Source: Salipiger abyssi (lineage in GTDB: Bacteria; Pseudomonadota; Alphaproteobacteria; Rhodobacterales; Rhodobacteraceae). From it: 64,000 nt of DNA. The notes below the pieces were generated by a model. That model was not told the DNA's origin, made no database searches, and worked only from the letters and a program-made list of their open reading frames with translations. Numbering within the stretch: position 1 is the stretch's first letter; each line of letters opens with the position of its first letter. The position numbers were made by a program, and so were the translations under genes. Location: positions 1-64,000 of the forward strand of contig NZ_JAEKIS010000004.1 in NCBI RefSeq assembly GCF_017311415.1. Direction: 5' to 3'. Positions 9,674 to 19,045 of the stretch are shown piece by piece.

Positions 9674-11290
9674 TCAGCTTGCGGCGGCGTGGAAATCCAT
9701 CGCCAGCGTGCGCTCGTCAGAACGTCCGCCGAAATCGATGCCGTCTGTCATGCCCCAGACGCTGATCGGGTAGTAAAGCGGCAATACGGCCACATCCTTG
9801 ACCGCGATGGCGCAGCATTCGCGGTAGATCGCCAGGCGCTTTTCATCATCCACCGTTGCCATGCCTTCCTCGATCATCGCGTCGAGTTCGGGGTTGGAAT
9901 AGCGCCCACGGTTGTTCGAGCCGAGCCCGCGCGACTTGTCATAGGTGTGCACGAGATTGCGCAGCGCCGCCGAGACCTCGCCCGTGGCGGCGCCATAGCC
10001 CACCAGGAAGAAGCTGAATTCCGGCACCCCGTCAGGACCGCCCGAAGAGGCGCGCTTGTAGAAGATGTTCGCCGGCATCGCATCGACCGAGATCTCGACG
10101 CCAATGCGGGTCAGCATCTGCGCCGCCGCCTGCATCACCGCGCTGTCGCGGATAAAGCGGTCGTTGGGCCCGTGCAGGATCACCTTGAACCCGTCGGGAT
10201 AGCCCGCCTCGGCCAGCATCTCCTTGGCCTTGGCCATATCGGCGTCACGCAGCGGGATGTCCGGGTTGTGGCCATAGATCCCCGTGGGCACTAGCTGCTC
10301 CGCCGGGGCGCCGTTGCCCGACAGGATGCGGGCCGAGATGGCCTTTTTGTCGATCGCCAGATCGAAGGCGTCGCGCACCATCTGGTTCTTGAACGGGTTG
10401 GGAATCTCGCTGCCGTCCTTGGCGGTGACATAGGGAGTCACCTCGCGGTCGTGATCGAAGAACAGAAAGATCATGCGGTTCGCCGTGCCGCGCCCGAGCG
10501 CGATGCCCGCTTCGGCTTCAAGGTGTTCCACATCCGAGGGCGGTACAGTGTCAATCACGTCCACCCCGTCGGACTGAAGCGCCGCGACGCGCGAGCCGCC
10601 GGTCGGGATCGGACGGATCACCACGCGGCTCCAGTCGGGCTTCTCGCCCCAGTAATCGTCATTCCGCTCCAGCTCGATCACCTCGCCCGGCTTGTAGGCG
10701 ACGAATTTGAACGGGCCGGTGCCGATGGTGGCCTTGCCGGAATTGTAATCCTCGGGCAGCGCCGTCTCGCCCACTGCTTTCGAGATGATCGACGTGGTGG
10801 ACAGCTCGCGCGGGACGATGGGGTTCGGTGCGTCGGTGATCACGCGAAGCGTGCGCTCGTCGGCCTTTTCGAAACTCTTGCCGCCGAGATAGGCGCGAAG
10901 GTTGAAGATCGCGCCCGGCACGTTCTGCGCCCGCTCATAGGTGAAGATCAGATCCTCCACCGTGACCGGATCGCCATTATGGAAGGTGGCGCCCTCGCGC
11001 AGTGTGAATTCCCAGGTCAGCTCGTCCACGTTGCGCCAGCTTTCAGCCAGGCCGGGAACGACGTTCTGCGTCTCGTCCATATGCACGATGCGGTCGAAAA
11101 TATGCTGCGCAATGGAGCTGTTGGCCGTGCGGATATGCCAGTGCGGGTCCATCGAGGAGCTTTCCGAGGACATGCCGACGGTCAGCGTCCCATCGGGAGA
11201 CACCGCGAAAGCGGGACTGGCGGGGATGAAGGTGCCGGGAAGGAAGAGAAGGCCAAGGCTTCCCATGAAGGTGCGTCTGTCGAGTGTCAT
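9674..11290 (-). CDS. Peptide-type ABC transporter solute-binding protein (SBP family 5)
   Basis: A 538-residue periplasmic binding protein of the DppA/OppA family. The N-terminus (DRRTFMGSLGLLFLPG, then a PAFA-type cleavage region) has a twin-arginine motif, suggesting Tat export of a folded protein. The mature part shows family features such as SSMDPHWHIRTANSS, VPGLAESW and GTGPFKFV. The ATG at 11290 follows AGGGAA at good spacing; in-frame starts at 11308 and 11335 are alternatives without better signals. It is the promoter-proximal gene of the operon ending with hyuB and sets its substrate range, probably a peptide-like or opine-like compound. Ligand unknown. Confidence 0.92.
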   Translation of the reverse strand: MTLDRRTFMGSLGLLFLPGTFIPASPAFAVSPDGTLTVGMSSESSSMDPHWHIRTANSSIAQHIFDRIVHMDETQNVVPGLAESWRNVDELTWEFTLREGATFHNGDPVTVEDLIFTYERAQNVPGAIFNLRAYLGGKSFEKADERTLRVITDAPNPIVPRELSTTSIISKAVGETALPEDYNSGKATIGTGPFKFVAYKPGEVIELERNDDYWGEKPDWSRVVIRPIPTGGSRVAALQSDGVDVIDTVPPSDVEHLEAEAGIALGRGTANRMIFLFFDHDREVTPYVTAKDGSEIPNPFKNQMVRDAFDLAIDKKAISARILSGNGAPAEQLVPTGIYGHNPDIPLRDADMAKAKEMLAEAGYPDGFKVILHGPNDRFIRDSAVMQAAAQMLTRIGVEISVDAMPANIFYKRASSGGPDGVPEFSFFLVGYGAATGEVSAALRNLVHTYDKSRGLGSNNRGRYSNPELDAMIEEGMATVDDEKRLAIYRECCAIAVKDVAVLPLYYPISVWGMTDGIDFGGRSDERTLAMDFHAAAS

Positions 11291-11626
11291 CTGGTTTCCC
11301 TGTGTCATGCGTTGATGCCGTTTGCCGGTTCTCACACAGGATTGGCGTCATGAATGTATTAGTATGCAAGTGTTTTTTTATGTTTTTAAATGCGCCAAGT
11401 TCAATGGCGCAGACCGGTTCGCACCGCAAGAGCACAGGGTGCAATCGTTTATTTTCAATGATTTAAATAGTATTTTTCCATATCGACAGGGGTCAGCGGC
11501 CTGCCGGGGCACATCCGGATGGCAAAATATCACCGCCACAACCGGGCGCTACGCGCTGAATTTCGCAGCGCTTTGCCAGGGCAAGCCGATATATTGGTCA
11601 GGCGGAAAAGCTGGCCCGCGCGCCGA
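11291..11626. other. Intergenic promoter region upstream of the ABC/hydantoinase operon
   Basis: This 336-base gap has no supportable gene. An AT-rich part at about 11340-11480 likely holds the operon promoter on the minus strand: the minus strand reads TACTAAT near 11357-11363, a good -10 match, without a convincing -35. The same spot contains AGTATGCAA (11361-11369), close to the AGTATACAT seen on the minus strand at 12990-12998 beside the glutathione transferase, so both may be sites for the neighbouring GntR regulator. That link is inference from two sites. Confidence 0.35.
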
Positions 11627-12280
11627 TCACGAATCGCCGCGAAGCATCACCAGCATGCGGTGGCGCTGAGAGGAGCGTACATGTTCGCGAATGGCGGCCT
11701 CGACAGCCTCCCCGTCACGCCGCATCAGAGCGTCCACGATCTGGATATGCTGCTCATGCGCGATACGCGCCCGACCGCGCTCCTGCAAAAGGCTCGGCAG
11801 CAACGACATGGTGACCGAAAGCTGCTCGATGCTGGCCAACAGATAGCGGTTATGGGCCGCGAGCGCGATGAGATGGTGGAACTGCCGGTTGATGTCGAGC
11901 ATGCGCGGCATATCTTCGAGCGCGTCCGCCTCGGAGTCGATCAGCTCCTTCAAGGCGGCAAGCTCGGTATCGCTTCCGCTCAACGCAGTAAGGCGCCCGG
12001 CTGCGCCTTCGAGGATTTCGCGCATTGTGTAGAGCTCGACGATCTGCTGGTGAGTCAGGCTGGTGACGATCAGACCACGGCGCGGCACATTGGTCAGCAG
12101 CCCCTCGGCCTCCAGCCGCGAAACAGCCTCGCGGATCGGCGTGCGCGAGACGCCGAATTTCTCCGCCAGCGCCACTTCGGTCACCCGCTCGCCGATTTTC
12201 AGGGCACCGTTCTGGATGGCGCCTCGGACATGTTCATAGGCCGTATGGCTGACGTCTCGCGACTTGTTTGTGTCCTTCAC
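11627..12280 (-). CDS. GntR family transcriptional regulator (FadR/FCD type)
   Basis: A 217-residue regulator with an N-terminal winged helix (YEHVRGAIQNGALKIG, then the recognition part LAEKFGVSRTPIREAVSRLEAEG) and a C-terminal FCD effector domain with histidine-rich NRQFHHLIALAAHN, typical of metal-assisted acid binding. The GTG at 12280 was chosen because GGGGAAGGGG precedes it at eight bases; the frame stays open to a TTG at 12361 without a ribosome site. It lies between a glutathione transferase gene (84 bases upstream) and the hydantoinase/ABC operon it most plausibly controls. Confidence 0.88.
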   Translation of the reverse strand: MKDTNKSRDVSHTAYEHVRGAIQNGALKIGERVTEVALAEKFGVSRTPIREAVSRLEAEGLLTNVPRRGLIVTSLTHQQIVELYTMREILEGAAGRLTALSGSDTELAALKELIDSEADALEDMPRMLDINRQFHHLIALAAHNRYLLASIEQLSVTMSLLPSLLQERGRARIAHEQHIQIVDALMRRDGEAVEAAIREHVRSSQRHRMLVMLRGDS

Positions 12281-12364
12281 CAAAACGGCCCCTTCCCCTG
12301 AACTCCCGAACACGAATGTACCGGCGCCCAAGCCTGTATCCAAATGTTTTGATACTCTCAAGCA

Positions 12365-12955
12365 TCAGTCCAGCGCAGCCTCGACATGGGCACGATAGCC
12401 CTCACACATACGCAGCCGATCGCGATAGGCGCCCAGCCCGTGCAGCGCCGGGCGCGGCGCAGAGATCAGGAACCAGCGATGCACCGCCGGCGCTGCCGCG
12501 ATATCGGCAAGGGTCATCGTCTCACCGGCGATCCAGGGCGTTTCGCAAAGACGGGTGTCGAGCGCCGTGAAAGCTGCGGCGACCGGCGAGAAGAGCGTCG
12601 CCTTTTCCGCGTCTTCCGCTTTCCGGTAACGCCCAAGCGGCGGCACAAGCGCCGTTGCGATCCAGTCCATCCAGGCATCCGCCTGCGCCCGCGCAACAGG
12701 ATCGGTGGGCCAAAGGGGCGTGTCGTACTCTGCCCCGAGATAGCGCAGGATCGAATGCGATTCCCAGATCGCCCCGCCATTCACCTCAAGAGCGGGCACC
12801 TTGCCATGTGGATGCAGGCGGCGATAGGACGGCGTGTCCGTGGGCGCGTATCCCCGTCCGGTTTCGCGCAGGTCATAAGTCAGACCAAGCGCATCGAGCG
12901 CCCAATAGATCTTGGCTGTATTCGAGGAATTGCGACGTCCGTAAAGCGTGATCAT
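12365..12955 (-). CDS. Glutathione S-transferase family protein
   Basis: A 196-residue cytosolic GST-like protein. The N-terminal thioredoxin fold opens with ITLYGRRNSSNTAKIYWALDAL; the serine pair after RRN takes the place of the catalytic residue, and HGKVPALE plus the glutathione-contacting ESHSILRYL follow. The C-terminal helical domain includes the N-capping-like MTLADIAAAP segment. GSTs conjugate or remove glutathione from electrophiles. It reads in the same direction as the GntR gene. Substrate unknown; cysteine S-conjugates could connect it with the cystathionine-lyase-like gene in the adjacent operon (inference). Confidence 0.88.
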   Translation of the reverse strand: MITLYGRRNSSNTAKIYWALDALGLTYDLRETGRGYAPTDTPSYRRLHPHGKVPALEVNGGAIWESHSILRYLGAEYDTPLWPTDPVARAQADAWMDWIATALVPPLGRYRKAEDAEKATLFSPVAAAFTALDTRLCETPWIAGETMTLADIAAAPAVHRWFLISAPRPALHGLGAYRDRLRMCEGYRAHVEAALD

Positions 12956-12988
12956 ACTAGTCTCACATCAAAGTTCATCTGGACACCA

Positions 12989-13000
12989 ATGTATACTTAT
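12989..13000. promoter_or_regulatory. Possible GntR-type operator
   Basis: ATGTATACTTAT lies in the 95-base divergent gap between the glutathione transferase and the AbrB-type gene. Its GTATAC core resembles operators of FadR/FCD-type GntR proteins, and a related sequence occurs at 11361-11369 upstream of the ABC operon. Weak evidence from two similar sites. Confidence 0.3.
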
Positions 13001-13050
13001 GTTTCAAAAGCGTCAAACATGCTCGCTGCAACATATGGCAGATTTCGCTC

Positions 13051-14148
13051 ATGGCCTCCTCCGACATCCCACCGCAAGACGGCCGCCTTTACGGCGCCGG
13101 CCTACCCACCCTGCTCCGCCAGATCCCGACCTTCGCGGTGGCGCTGCTCGGCGGGTATCTGTTCGATCTCGCCGATGTGCCGCTGGGCTGGATGATCGGG
13201 GCGCTGGTGTTTTCGGCGCTTTTCTCCTGGGGCTTTGCGGTCTCGATGCCGCCGCGCACGCGGCCCATGGCGCTGGTGGTGCTGGGCGCAAGCTTCGGCA
13301 CCGGTGCCTCCCCCGAGATCATCGCCGAAGTGATCGAACGGCTGCCCTGGATGGTGCTGGCGAGCCTGCTGACCCTTGTCACAGGCGCGCTGCTCACCCG
13401 CCCGCTCGCCGCCATCGCCCGGCTCGATCCCCGAAGCGCGTTTTTCTGCGCGGTGCCCGGCGGAGTGACGGTGATGCCGGTGCTGGCCGAAGCCGCCGGC
13501 GCCGACACCCGGCCCGTCACCCTGTCGCAGACCATGCGCATGGTGCTTGTGGTGCTGCTGGTGCCGCCGGCGGTGATCGCCCTCGGCGCGGGCGCCGGGG
13601 CCGAACCTTTCCACGCCACAAGCACCCCGGTGGAACCGCTGGTGCTGACGCTCTTTCTGGCCGCGAGCCTGGGGGCGGCCTATGCGATGAAATATGTCCG
13701 CGCCGCCAATCCCTGGATCCTCGGGCCGCTTTTCCTCTCCATCGGCCTCACCGCCACCTTCGGCGCGCCCAGCGGTTTCCCGCGTTGGATGATCGCGCTG
13801 GCACAGGTGGCCATGGGCGCAGGTTTGGGCGTCAAACTGAACCGCAGCTTCGTACTGGGCTCGGCCCGGCTGCTCATCGCCTCGGCGCTGTCGACGCTGT
13901 TTCTGGGGCTGCTGCTCGGGCTGCTGGCAAGTGTGCTGGCGCGTGCCTCGGGCCTGTCGCTCGGGGCGGTACTGCTGGGAATGGCGCCGGGCGGCACCCC
14001 GGAAATGGTCGTAACCGCCGCCGCACTCGAAGTCGCGGTGCCAATGGTACTCGCCTTCCATCTGGTGCGCATGGTGGCCAGCAACGTGCTGATCGCGCCA
14101 ATGTGGGCGGCCGTCCGGCGCAAGCCGGGGTTCGGGCGCAGCGCCTGA
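13051..14148 (+). CDS. AbrB family putative membrane transporter/regulator
   Basis: A 365-residue hydrophobic protein with about ten membrane segments arranged as two related halves, as in the AbrB/ammonia-monooxygenase-like family. The duplicated motif is visible: AVPGGVTVMPVLAEAAGAD in the first half and GMAPGGTPEMVVTAAALEV in the second. Function in this family is poorly defined; transport or resistance roles have been proposed. The start lacks a clear ribosome site, so a nearby alternative is possible. It stands alone on the plus strand, divergent from the glutathione transferase and convergent with flhB. Confidence 0.82.
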   Translation: MASSDIPPQDGRLYGAGLPTLLRQIPTFAVALLGGYLFDLADVPLGWMIGALVFSALFSWGFAVSMPPRTRPMALVVLGASFGTGASPEIIAEVIERLPWMVLASLLTLVTGALLTRPLAAIARLDPRSAFFCAVPGGVTVMPVLAEAAGADTRPVTLSQTMRMVLVVLLVPPAVIALGAGAGAEPFHATSTPVEPLVLTLFLAASLGAAYAMKYVRAANPWILGPLFLSIGLTATFGAPSGFPRWMIALAQVAMGAGLGVKLNRSFVLGSARLLIASALSTLFLGLLLGLLASVLARASGLSLGAVLLGMAPGGTPEMVVTAAALEVAVPMVLAFHLVRMVASNVLIAPMWAAVRRKPGFGRSA

Positions 14149-14258
14149 CCGGCGACCGTCTTCGCTCAAATCCAGGCAGGAGAGCCACGGACATAAACTG
14201 CGCCCGGCTGATCACCCGCGACGCTGCCGGAGGTACAGCCGATTAGCAGGCGCTGCGC

Positions 14259-15386
14259 TCAGACCTCGTCCTCGTCGCGCAGACGCGAGCCTTCGGGCGG
14301 CGCGCGGCGGATATTGCGCTCCAGATCCAGCACATAGCCGATGATCGCCGCCACCGCCTCCCAGTGCTCGACGGGGATCTCGCGGTCGATCTCGCTCACA
14401 TCGTAGAGCGCGCGCGCCAGCGGGCGGTTCTCGACAATCGGGATCTCGGAGTCGCGGGCCAGCCGGCGGATCTGCGCCGCCATGAGATCGGTGCCCTTGG
14501 CCAGACAGACCGGCGCCAGATCGACGCCGTTTTCGTATTTCAGCGCCACCGCGTAATGCGTCGGGTTGGTGAGGATCACCGTCGCGCGCGGCACCGCCGC
14601 GGCGATGCGCTGGCGGGCGCGTTCGCGGCGCAGGCCCAGACGCTTGGCGCGGATCTGCGGATCGCCCTCGGTCTCCTTCATCTCGTCCTTGATTTCCTGG
14701 AAGGACATGCGCTGCTTGCGACGATGGTCGAAACGCTTCCACATGATGTCGGCGATGGCGATCACCGCCACCAGCGCCAGTGTCATCAGCAGCATCTGCC
14801 CCGCCGCCTGCCGCGCGTAATCGGCCAGCATCTCGGGAAAGATCCCCTGCCCCTGCCAGATCTGCCGCACTGCACGATAGCTCACCCAGCCGGCAATCGC
14901 ACCGACCGCGAGCACCTTGCTCACGCTTTTCAGGAACTCGACGAAGGCGGCGAGCGAGAACAGCCGCTTCAGCCCCGCCGCAGGCGAGATCTTGGACCAT
15001 TTCGGCCGCAGCCGCTCCGCCGCGACCACCACCTCGCCCTGAAGCGCCACACCGGCCAGCGCCCCCAGCACCATCAGCAGGATCATCGGCGCGAGCAGCA
15101 GCACAACGCCGCGCAGCAACTCGCGCGTGACCCCGCCCAGATCGCGCAGCCCGGTGACATCGCCACCGATATGCACCTGCCCCGCCGTCTCGAACACGCC
15201 GCGCAACAGCCCCGTGAGCGGCGCCGAGACCGAGGGCAGCACAAAGGCGGTGATCCCGAAAAGCGACAGCACCGCCATCAGCGTGCCAGCCTCTCTGGAG
15301 GAGGCGACATCGCCCTTCTCGCGGGCCTTTCGCAGCCGGCGCTCTGTCGGCTCTTCTGTCTTGTTGTCCTTGTCCTCGTCGGCCAT
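14259..15386 (-). CDS. flhB: Flagellar type III export protein FlhB
   Basis: A 375-residue FlhB. The charged N-terminus (EEPTERRLRKAREKGDV) and four membrane helices are followed by the cytoplasmic domain with the autocleavage motif NPTH (274-277), so substrate-specificity switching should be intact. It sits in the inner membrane as part of the export gate with FlhA, FliP, FliQ and FliR. It is the last gene of the minus-strand block that starts at flgB, three bases behind fliR. The length is usual. The next gene is a convergent AbrB-type transporter, so the flagellar block ends here. Confidence 0.97.
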   Translation of the reverse strand: MADEDKDNKTEEPTERRLRKAREKGDVASSREAGTLMAVLSLFGITAFVLPSVSAPLTGLLRGVFETAGQVHIGGDVTGLRDLGGVTRELLRGVVLLLAPMILLMVLGALAGVALQGEVVVAAERLRPKWSKISPAAGLKRLFSLAAFVEFLKSVSKVLAVGAIAGWVSYRAVRQIWQGQGIFPEMLADYARQAAGQMLLMTLALVAVIAIADIMWKRFDHRRKQRMSFQEIKDEMKETEGDPQIRAKRLGLRRERARQRIAAAVPRATVILTNPTHYAVALKYENGVDLAPVCLAKGTDLMAAQIRRLARDSEIPIVENRPLARALYDVSEIDREIPVEHWEAVAAIIGYVLDLERNIRRAPPEGSRLRDEDEV

Positions 15387-15389
15387 GGC

Positions 15390-16145
15390 TCAGAACACCA
15401 GCAGGCCGAGCCAGTCGGCGAAACGGTTGGCGAATTCGCGCAGCATCATCGGCGCGGCCAGCCCCAGCACCAGAAGCCCCGCCATGATCAGCACCGGCGC
15501 CGCGACAAAGAACACCGGCAGCGCCGGCATCATCCGCGCCGCGAGCCCCATGCCGAGATTGGCCAGGAGCCCCATGACGTAGAACGGCGCCGCCACGGTC
15601 AGCCCGAGGTAAAAGCTCTGCCCCACCGCCTTGACCATCTGCTGCGCCAGATCGCCGGTGAGGATGCGGCCCGGCGGGAACATGTCATAGCTCATCAACA
15701 TGGCGCGGATGATCAGGTGATGCAGATCGGTGGCAAAGATCACCGCGATGCCGCCCAGCATCAGACCGGTGGAGATCAGCGTGGAGCCCTGAAAAGACCC
15801 CAAGTCGGGCGAAAACGCGTTGGACAGGCCCGAGATCAGCCCGATCTGATAGCCCGCGAATTGCAGCCCGGTCATCAGGATCCGCGCTGTCATGCCGATC
15901 CAGACCCCCAGCGTCAGCTCGATGGCAAACGTGCCCAAGAGCTGCGCCGGCGTATCGAGCGAGATCGGCCCCACCGGCAGCGCCGGGTAGAGCGTCAGCG
16001 ACAGCAGCACCGCGAAGGCCAGACGGTGGCGTGTGGGGATATAGGTCTCGCCAAGCGCCGGCATGAACATCAGCACGCCGCCCAGCCGGGCAAAGACCAT
16101 CGCCACCCCGAGGAATTCCAGCGTGAGCAGCGCCGAGAGGTTCAT
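15390..16145 (-). CDS. fliR: Flagellar export gate protein FliR
   Basis: A 251-residue polytopic membrane protein with FliR features: an N-terminal LEFLGVAMVFARLGGVLMFMP helix, an RHRLAFAVLLSLTL segment, and a C-terminal helix ending ANRFADWLGLLVF. FliR closes the export pore with FliP and FliQ. The ATG directly follows the flhA stop without overlap. Operon position between flhA and flhB is the common alphaproteobacterial order. Confidence 0.96.
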   Translation of the reverse strand: MNLSALLTLEFLGVAMVFARLGGVLMFMPALGETYIPTRHRLAFAVLLSLTLYPALPVGPISLDTPAQLLGTFAIELTLGVWIGMTARILMTGLQFAGYQIGLISGLSNAFSPDLGSFQGSTLISTGLMLGGIAVIFATDLHHLIIRAMLMSYDMFPPGRILTGDLAQQMVKAVGQSFYLGLTVAAPFYVMGLLANLGMGLAARMMPALPVFFVAAPVLIMAGLLVLGLAAPMMLREFANRFADWLGLLVF

Positions 16146-18242
16146 CTACTGCCCGATCGTCGCGACGGTGCGCAGCGCCGCCTTGCGGTGGATCTCGTTA
16201 TGCGAGAGCACCACCGTCATCGGGCTCACCCGTTCCAGCATCGAGCGCACAAAGCTGCGCACCTCGGGGCTGACCAGCAGCGCCGGCCATTGATCCTGCT
16301 CGGCAAAGCGCTGGATCTCGCGCCGTGCCTGCAACACGAATTCCTGCACCCGCTGCGGCGACATCACGAAATTCCGGTCGTCGCCATTGACCCGCAGCGC
16401 CTCCAGGAACTCCTTTTCCCAGGCGGGCGACATGGACAGCACGGAAATGAACCCGGTATCGTCGATCAGCGATTTGCAGATCTGGTTCGACAGCCGCCGC
16501 CGCACCAGCTCGGTGATCTGCACCACGTTCGAGGTGCTGCGCTTGGCCTCGGCGATGGATTCGACGATCAGCGGCAGGTTGCGGATCGAGACGCGCTCGG
16601 CCAGCAGGGTTTGCAGCACATGCTGGATCAGCACCAGCGGCGCGTTGCCGGGGATCTCGTTGGCGAGCTTCTGATATTCGCGGTCCAGCCCCTCGACCAG
16701 ATCCTGCGTCGCGCCATAGGTCATCAGCTCGGGCAGGTGTTCCTTCACCACCTCGGTCAGATGGGTGATGATCACGCTTTCCGGATCGACCACCGTCAGC
16801 CCCATCGCCTCGGCCCGCGGACCGTTCTCGGCATCGACCCAGAGCGCCTCCAGCCCGAAGGTCGGATCCTTGCCGCGCTCGCCCGGCAACCCGCAATCGC
16901 CGGGATTGACCACCATGAGCCCGGCGGGCCGCACCTCGCCCCGCGCCACCTCGACCCCCTGCACGATCAGCGCATAGCATTGCCCCGGCAGCATCGGCTC
17001 GTCCTTGATCCGCACCGAGGGCAGCACGAAGCCGAATTCGCGGGCAAAGAGGTTGCGTAGGCTCTTGATCTTGCCCGCCAGCGCCGCGTCGCTGCTGGAG
17101 ATCAGCGGCACCAGCGCCTGGCCCAGCTCCAGCCGCAGGCTGTCGAGCTTGAGCGTATCCTTGATATTGTCCTCGGGCGTCGCAGCCTCGGCCTTTTGCT
17201 TGGCCGCCTCGTCGCGCGCCGCCGAGACCCGCGCGGTGCGCGCCTGCTGTGCCACCACCACGCCCAGCGACACCATAAGCCCGGCCAGCAGCGTGAACAC
17301 GACGCTGGGAAAGCCCGGCAGAAGCCCGATGCCGAAAAGCAGCACGGAGGCCATGAACAGCGCCTTGGGGAAACGCGAGAGCTGGCCCAGAACCGCCTCG
17401 TTCGTGGCACCTTCGGTGCCGCCCTTGGTGACGATGAGGCCCGCGGCCAGCGACACGATCAGTGCCGGCACCTGTGTCACCAGCCCGTCGCCGATGGTCA
17501 GCGACGTGTAGAAATCCGCCGCCTCGGAGAGGCTCAACCCGTGCTGAGCGACGCCGATCAGGATGCCGCCCACCACGTTGATCAGCGTGATGATGATGCC
17601 GGCCACCGCGTCGCCGCGCACGAATTTCGCGGCACCGTCCATGGCGCCGAAGAAACTGCTCTCGTCCTCCAGCTCCTTGCGGCGGGACCGGGCCTGTTCC
17701 TCGTCGATGAGCCCGGCGCCGAGATCGGCGTCGATGGCCATCTGCTTGCCGGGCATCGAGTCGAGCGAGAAGCGGGCGGAAACCTCGGCGATGCGCGTCG
17801 AACCCTTGGTGATCACCACGAAGTTGATCACCACCAGAATGGCGAAAACCACGATCCCGATGATGAAATTGCCCGAGACGATGAAGCGCGAAAAGCCCTC
17901 GATCACCCCGCCCGCCGCGCTGGCGCCGGTATGGCCTTCGGACAGGATCAGCCGGGTCGACGCGACGTTGAGCGACAGGCGCATCATGGTGACGACCAGC
18001 AGCAGCGTGGGGAAGCTGTTGAACTCCAACGGCTTCGGAATCCACAGCGCCACCATCAGGATCAGCACCGAGACCGACAGAGACACCGCCAGCCCGAAAT
18101 CGAGGATCACCGGCGGCAGCGGCACAAAGAGCACCGCGAGGATCAGGATCACCGCGACGGCAAAGCCGATATCGCGGTTGCCCCGGCCCCGCGTCAGCCA
18201 GCCGGAGCCGGCGGCGTTGAGGATGGGATCTGACATCGCCAT
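16146..18242 (-). CDS. flhA: Flagellar export protein FlhA
   Basis: A 698-residue FlhA of normal length. The N-terminal membrane half holds the conserved FHIPEP-family block FPTLLLVVTMMRLSLNVASTRLIL near 75-100 and the DSMPGKQMAIDADL loop near 155; the C-terminal half is the cytoplasmic ring domain that receives chaperone-substrate complexes. The start at 18242 gives a TGATG overlap with the transglycosylase gene; a second ATG two codons later is possible. Confidence 0.97.
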   Translation of the reverse strand: MAMSDPILNAAGSGWLTRGRGNRDIGFAVAVILILAVLFVPLPPVILDFGLAVSLSVSVLILMVALWIPKPLEFNSFPTLLLVVTMMRLSLNVASTRLILSEGHTGASAAGGVIEGFSRFIVSGNFIIGIVVFAILVVINFVVITKGSTRIAEVSARFSLDSMPGKQMAIDADLGAGLIDEEQARSRRKELEDESSFFGAMDGAAKFVRGDAVAGIIITLINVVGGILIGVAQHGLSLSEAADFYTSLTIGDGLVTQVPALIVSLAAGLIVTKGGTEGATNEAVLGQLSRFPKALFMASVLLFGIGLLPGFPSVVFTLLAGLMVSLGVVVAQQARTARVSAARDEAAKQKAEAATPEDNIKDTLKLDSLRLELGQALVPLISSSDAALAGKIKSLRNLFAREFGFVLPSVRIKDEPMLPGQCYALIVQGVEVARGEVRPAGLMVVNPGDCGLPGERGKDPTFGLEALWVDAENGPRAEAMGLTVVDPESVIITHLTEVVKEHLPELMTYGATQDLVEGLDREYQKLANEIPGNAPLVLIQHVLQTLLAERVSIRNLPLIVESIAEAKRSTSNVVQITELVRRRLSNQICKSLIDDTGFISVLSMSPAWEKEFLEALRVNGDDRNFVMSPQRVQEFVLQARREIQRFAEQDQWPALLVSPEVRSFVRSMLERVSPMTVVLSHNEIHRKAALRTVATIGQ

Positions 18243-19045
18243 CAGAACATCTTCCGGAATGCGGGCAGCACCGGCTCCATGACGCCGCGCCCGAAGAGAC
18301 TGCGCGCGCCCTCGGCGGCGGCGCCGGAGCGCTGCGTGAGATCCGAGGTCCAGAAGTGCCCCGCCGGCAGCGGTTCGGCGGCGGCGGTGATCGTCGCTCC
18401 CCCTGCCCCGACCCCGCGCGAGGCCAGCGCACGAAAGATGTCGAGCCGGTCATTGGCGATATCGACATTCTGCTTCAGCCGCGAGAGATAGGCGTCCTTG
18501 TATTGCTCGGTGGCCGAGTGATAGCGCCCCGCCGCCTCGATCCAGTCGCCGGTCTGGCCGTAAAGGCTCACCAGCAGCCGCGCCGCGTAATCGACATTGC
18601 GCGCCGGGTCGAGCCCCTCCTCGACCGAGGCAAAGGCATCCGGGTGCCAGCGCAGATTGACCTGCATGCATCCGACGTCGATGGACTCGACCCCCTGCCC
18701 CTGACGCGCGCGCACCCAGCTTGCCGTGGTGCCCGGGCTGGAGAAGAACCGCCCGTCGCCATCGGCATTGGCGACCCAGGGCCAGATCGTCAGCTCGCCC
18801 TCATGCATCAGTCCGGCCTCCTGCAACCCGATGCCGAGCAGCAGATTGCCCGGGATCTGGTGGCGCAGCTGCGCGCGCAGGATCTCCTGGATGCAGACTC
18901 CGGCCGGATCGACGGCAGCGCCGGGGCGTGCGGCAGCCTCTGCCCGGGCGCTGGGGCGGTAAAAATTGCTCCAATCGGCAAAGGCCCCCTGTCCCGCTGC
19001 GAACAGGGCAACCAGCACCGTCAGCATCCCCGCAAGCCAGCGCAT
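18242..19045 (-). CDS. Flagellum-associated lytic transglycosylase (SLT domain, SltF-like)
   Basis: A 267-residue exported protein: N-terminal signal peptide (WLAGMLTVLVALFAAGQGAFA), then an SLT lysozyme-like domain with the catalytic glutamate in GIGLQEAG (E76) and the downstream ESIDVGCMQVNLRWHPDAF stretch. In Rhodobacterales a transglycosylase (SltF in Rhodobacter sphaeroides) opens peptidoglycan for the flagellar rod; the position between fliQ and flhA supports that role. The ATG at 19045 overlaps the fliQ stop (TGATG); a GTG one codon earlier is an alternative. The C-terminal 80 residues have no recognised fold. Confidence 0.88.
   Translation of the reverse strand: MRWLAGMLTVLVALFAAGQGAFADWSNFYRPSARAEAAARPGAAVDPAGVCIQEILRAQLRHQIPGNLLLGIGLQEAGLMHEGELTIWPWVANADGDGRFFSSPGTTASWVRARQGQGVESIDVGCMQVNLRWHPDAFASVEEGLDPARNVDYAARLLVSLYGQTGDWIEAAGRYHSATEQYKDAYLSRLKQNVDIANDRLDIFRALASRGVGAGGATITAAAEPLPAGHFWTSDLTQRSGAAAEGARSLFGRGVMEPVLPAFRKMF

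Noticed and set aside
14364-17060. Plus-strand open frame of about 900 codons opposite flhB, fliR and flhA
   Set aside because: It spans three genuine flagellar genes on the other strand and has the His/Gln/Arg-rich composition of antisense translation.
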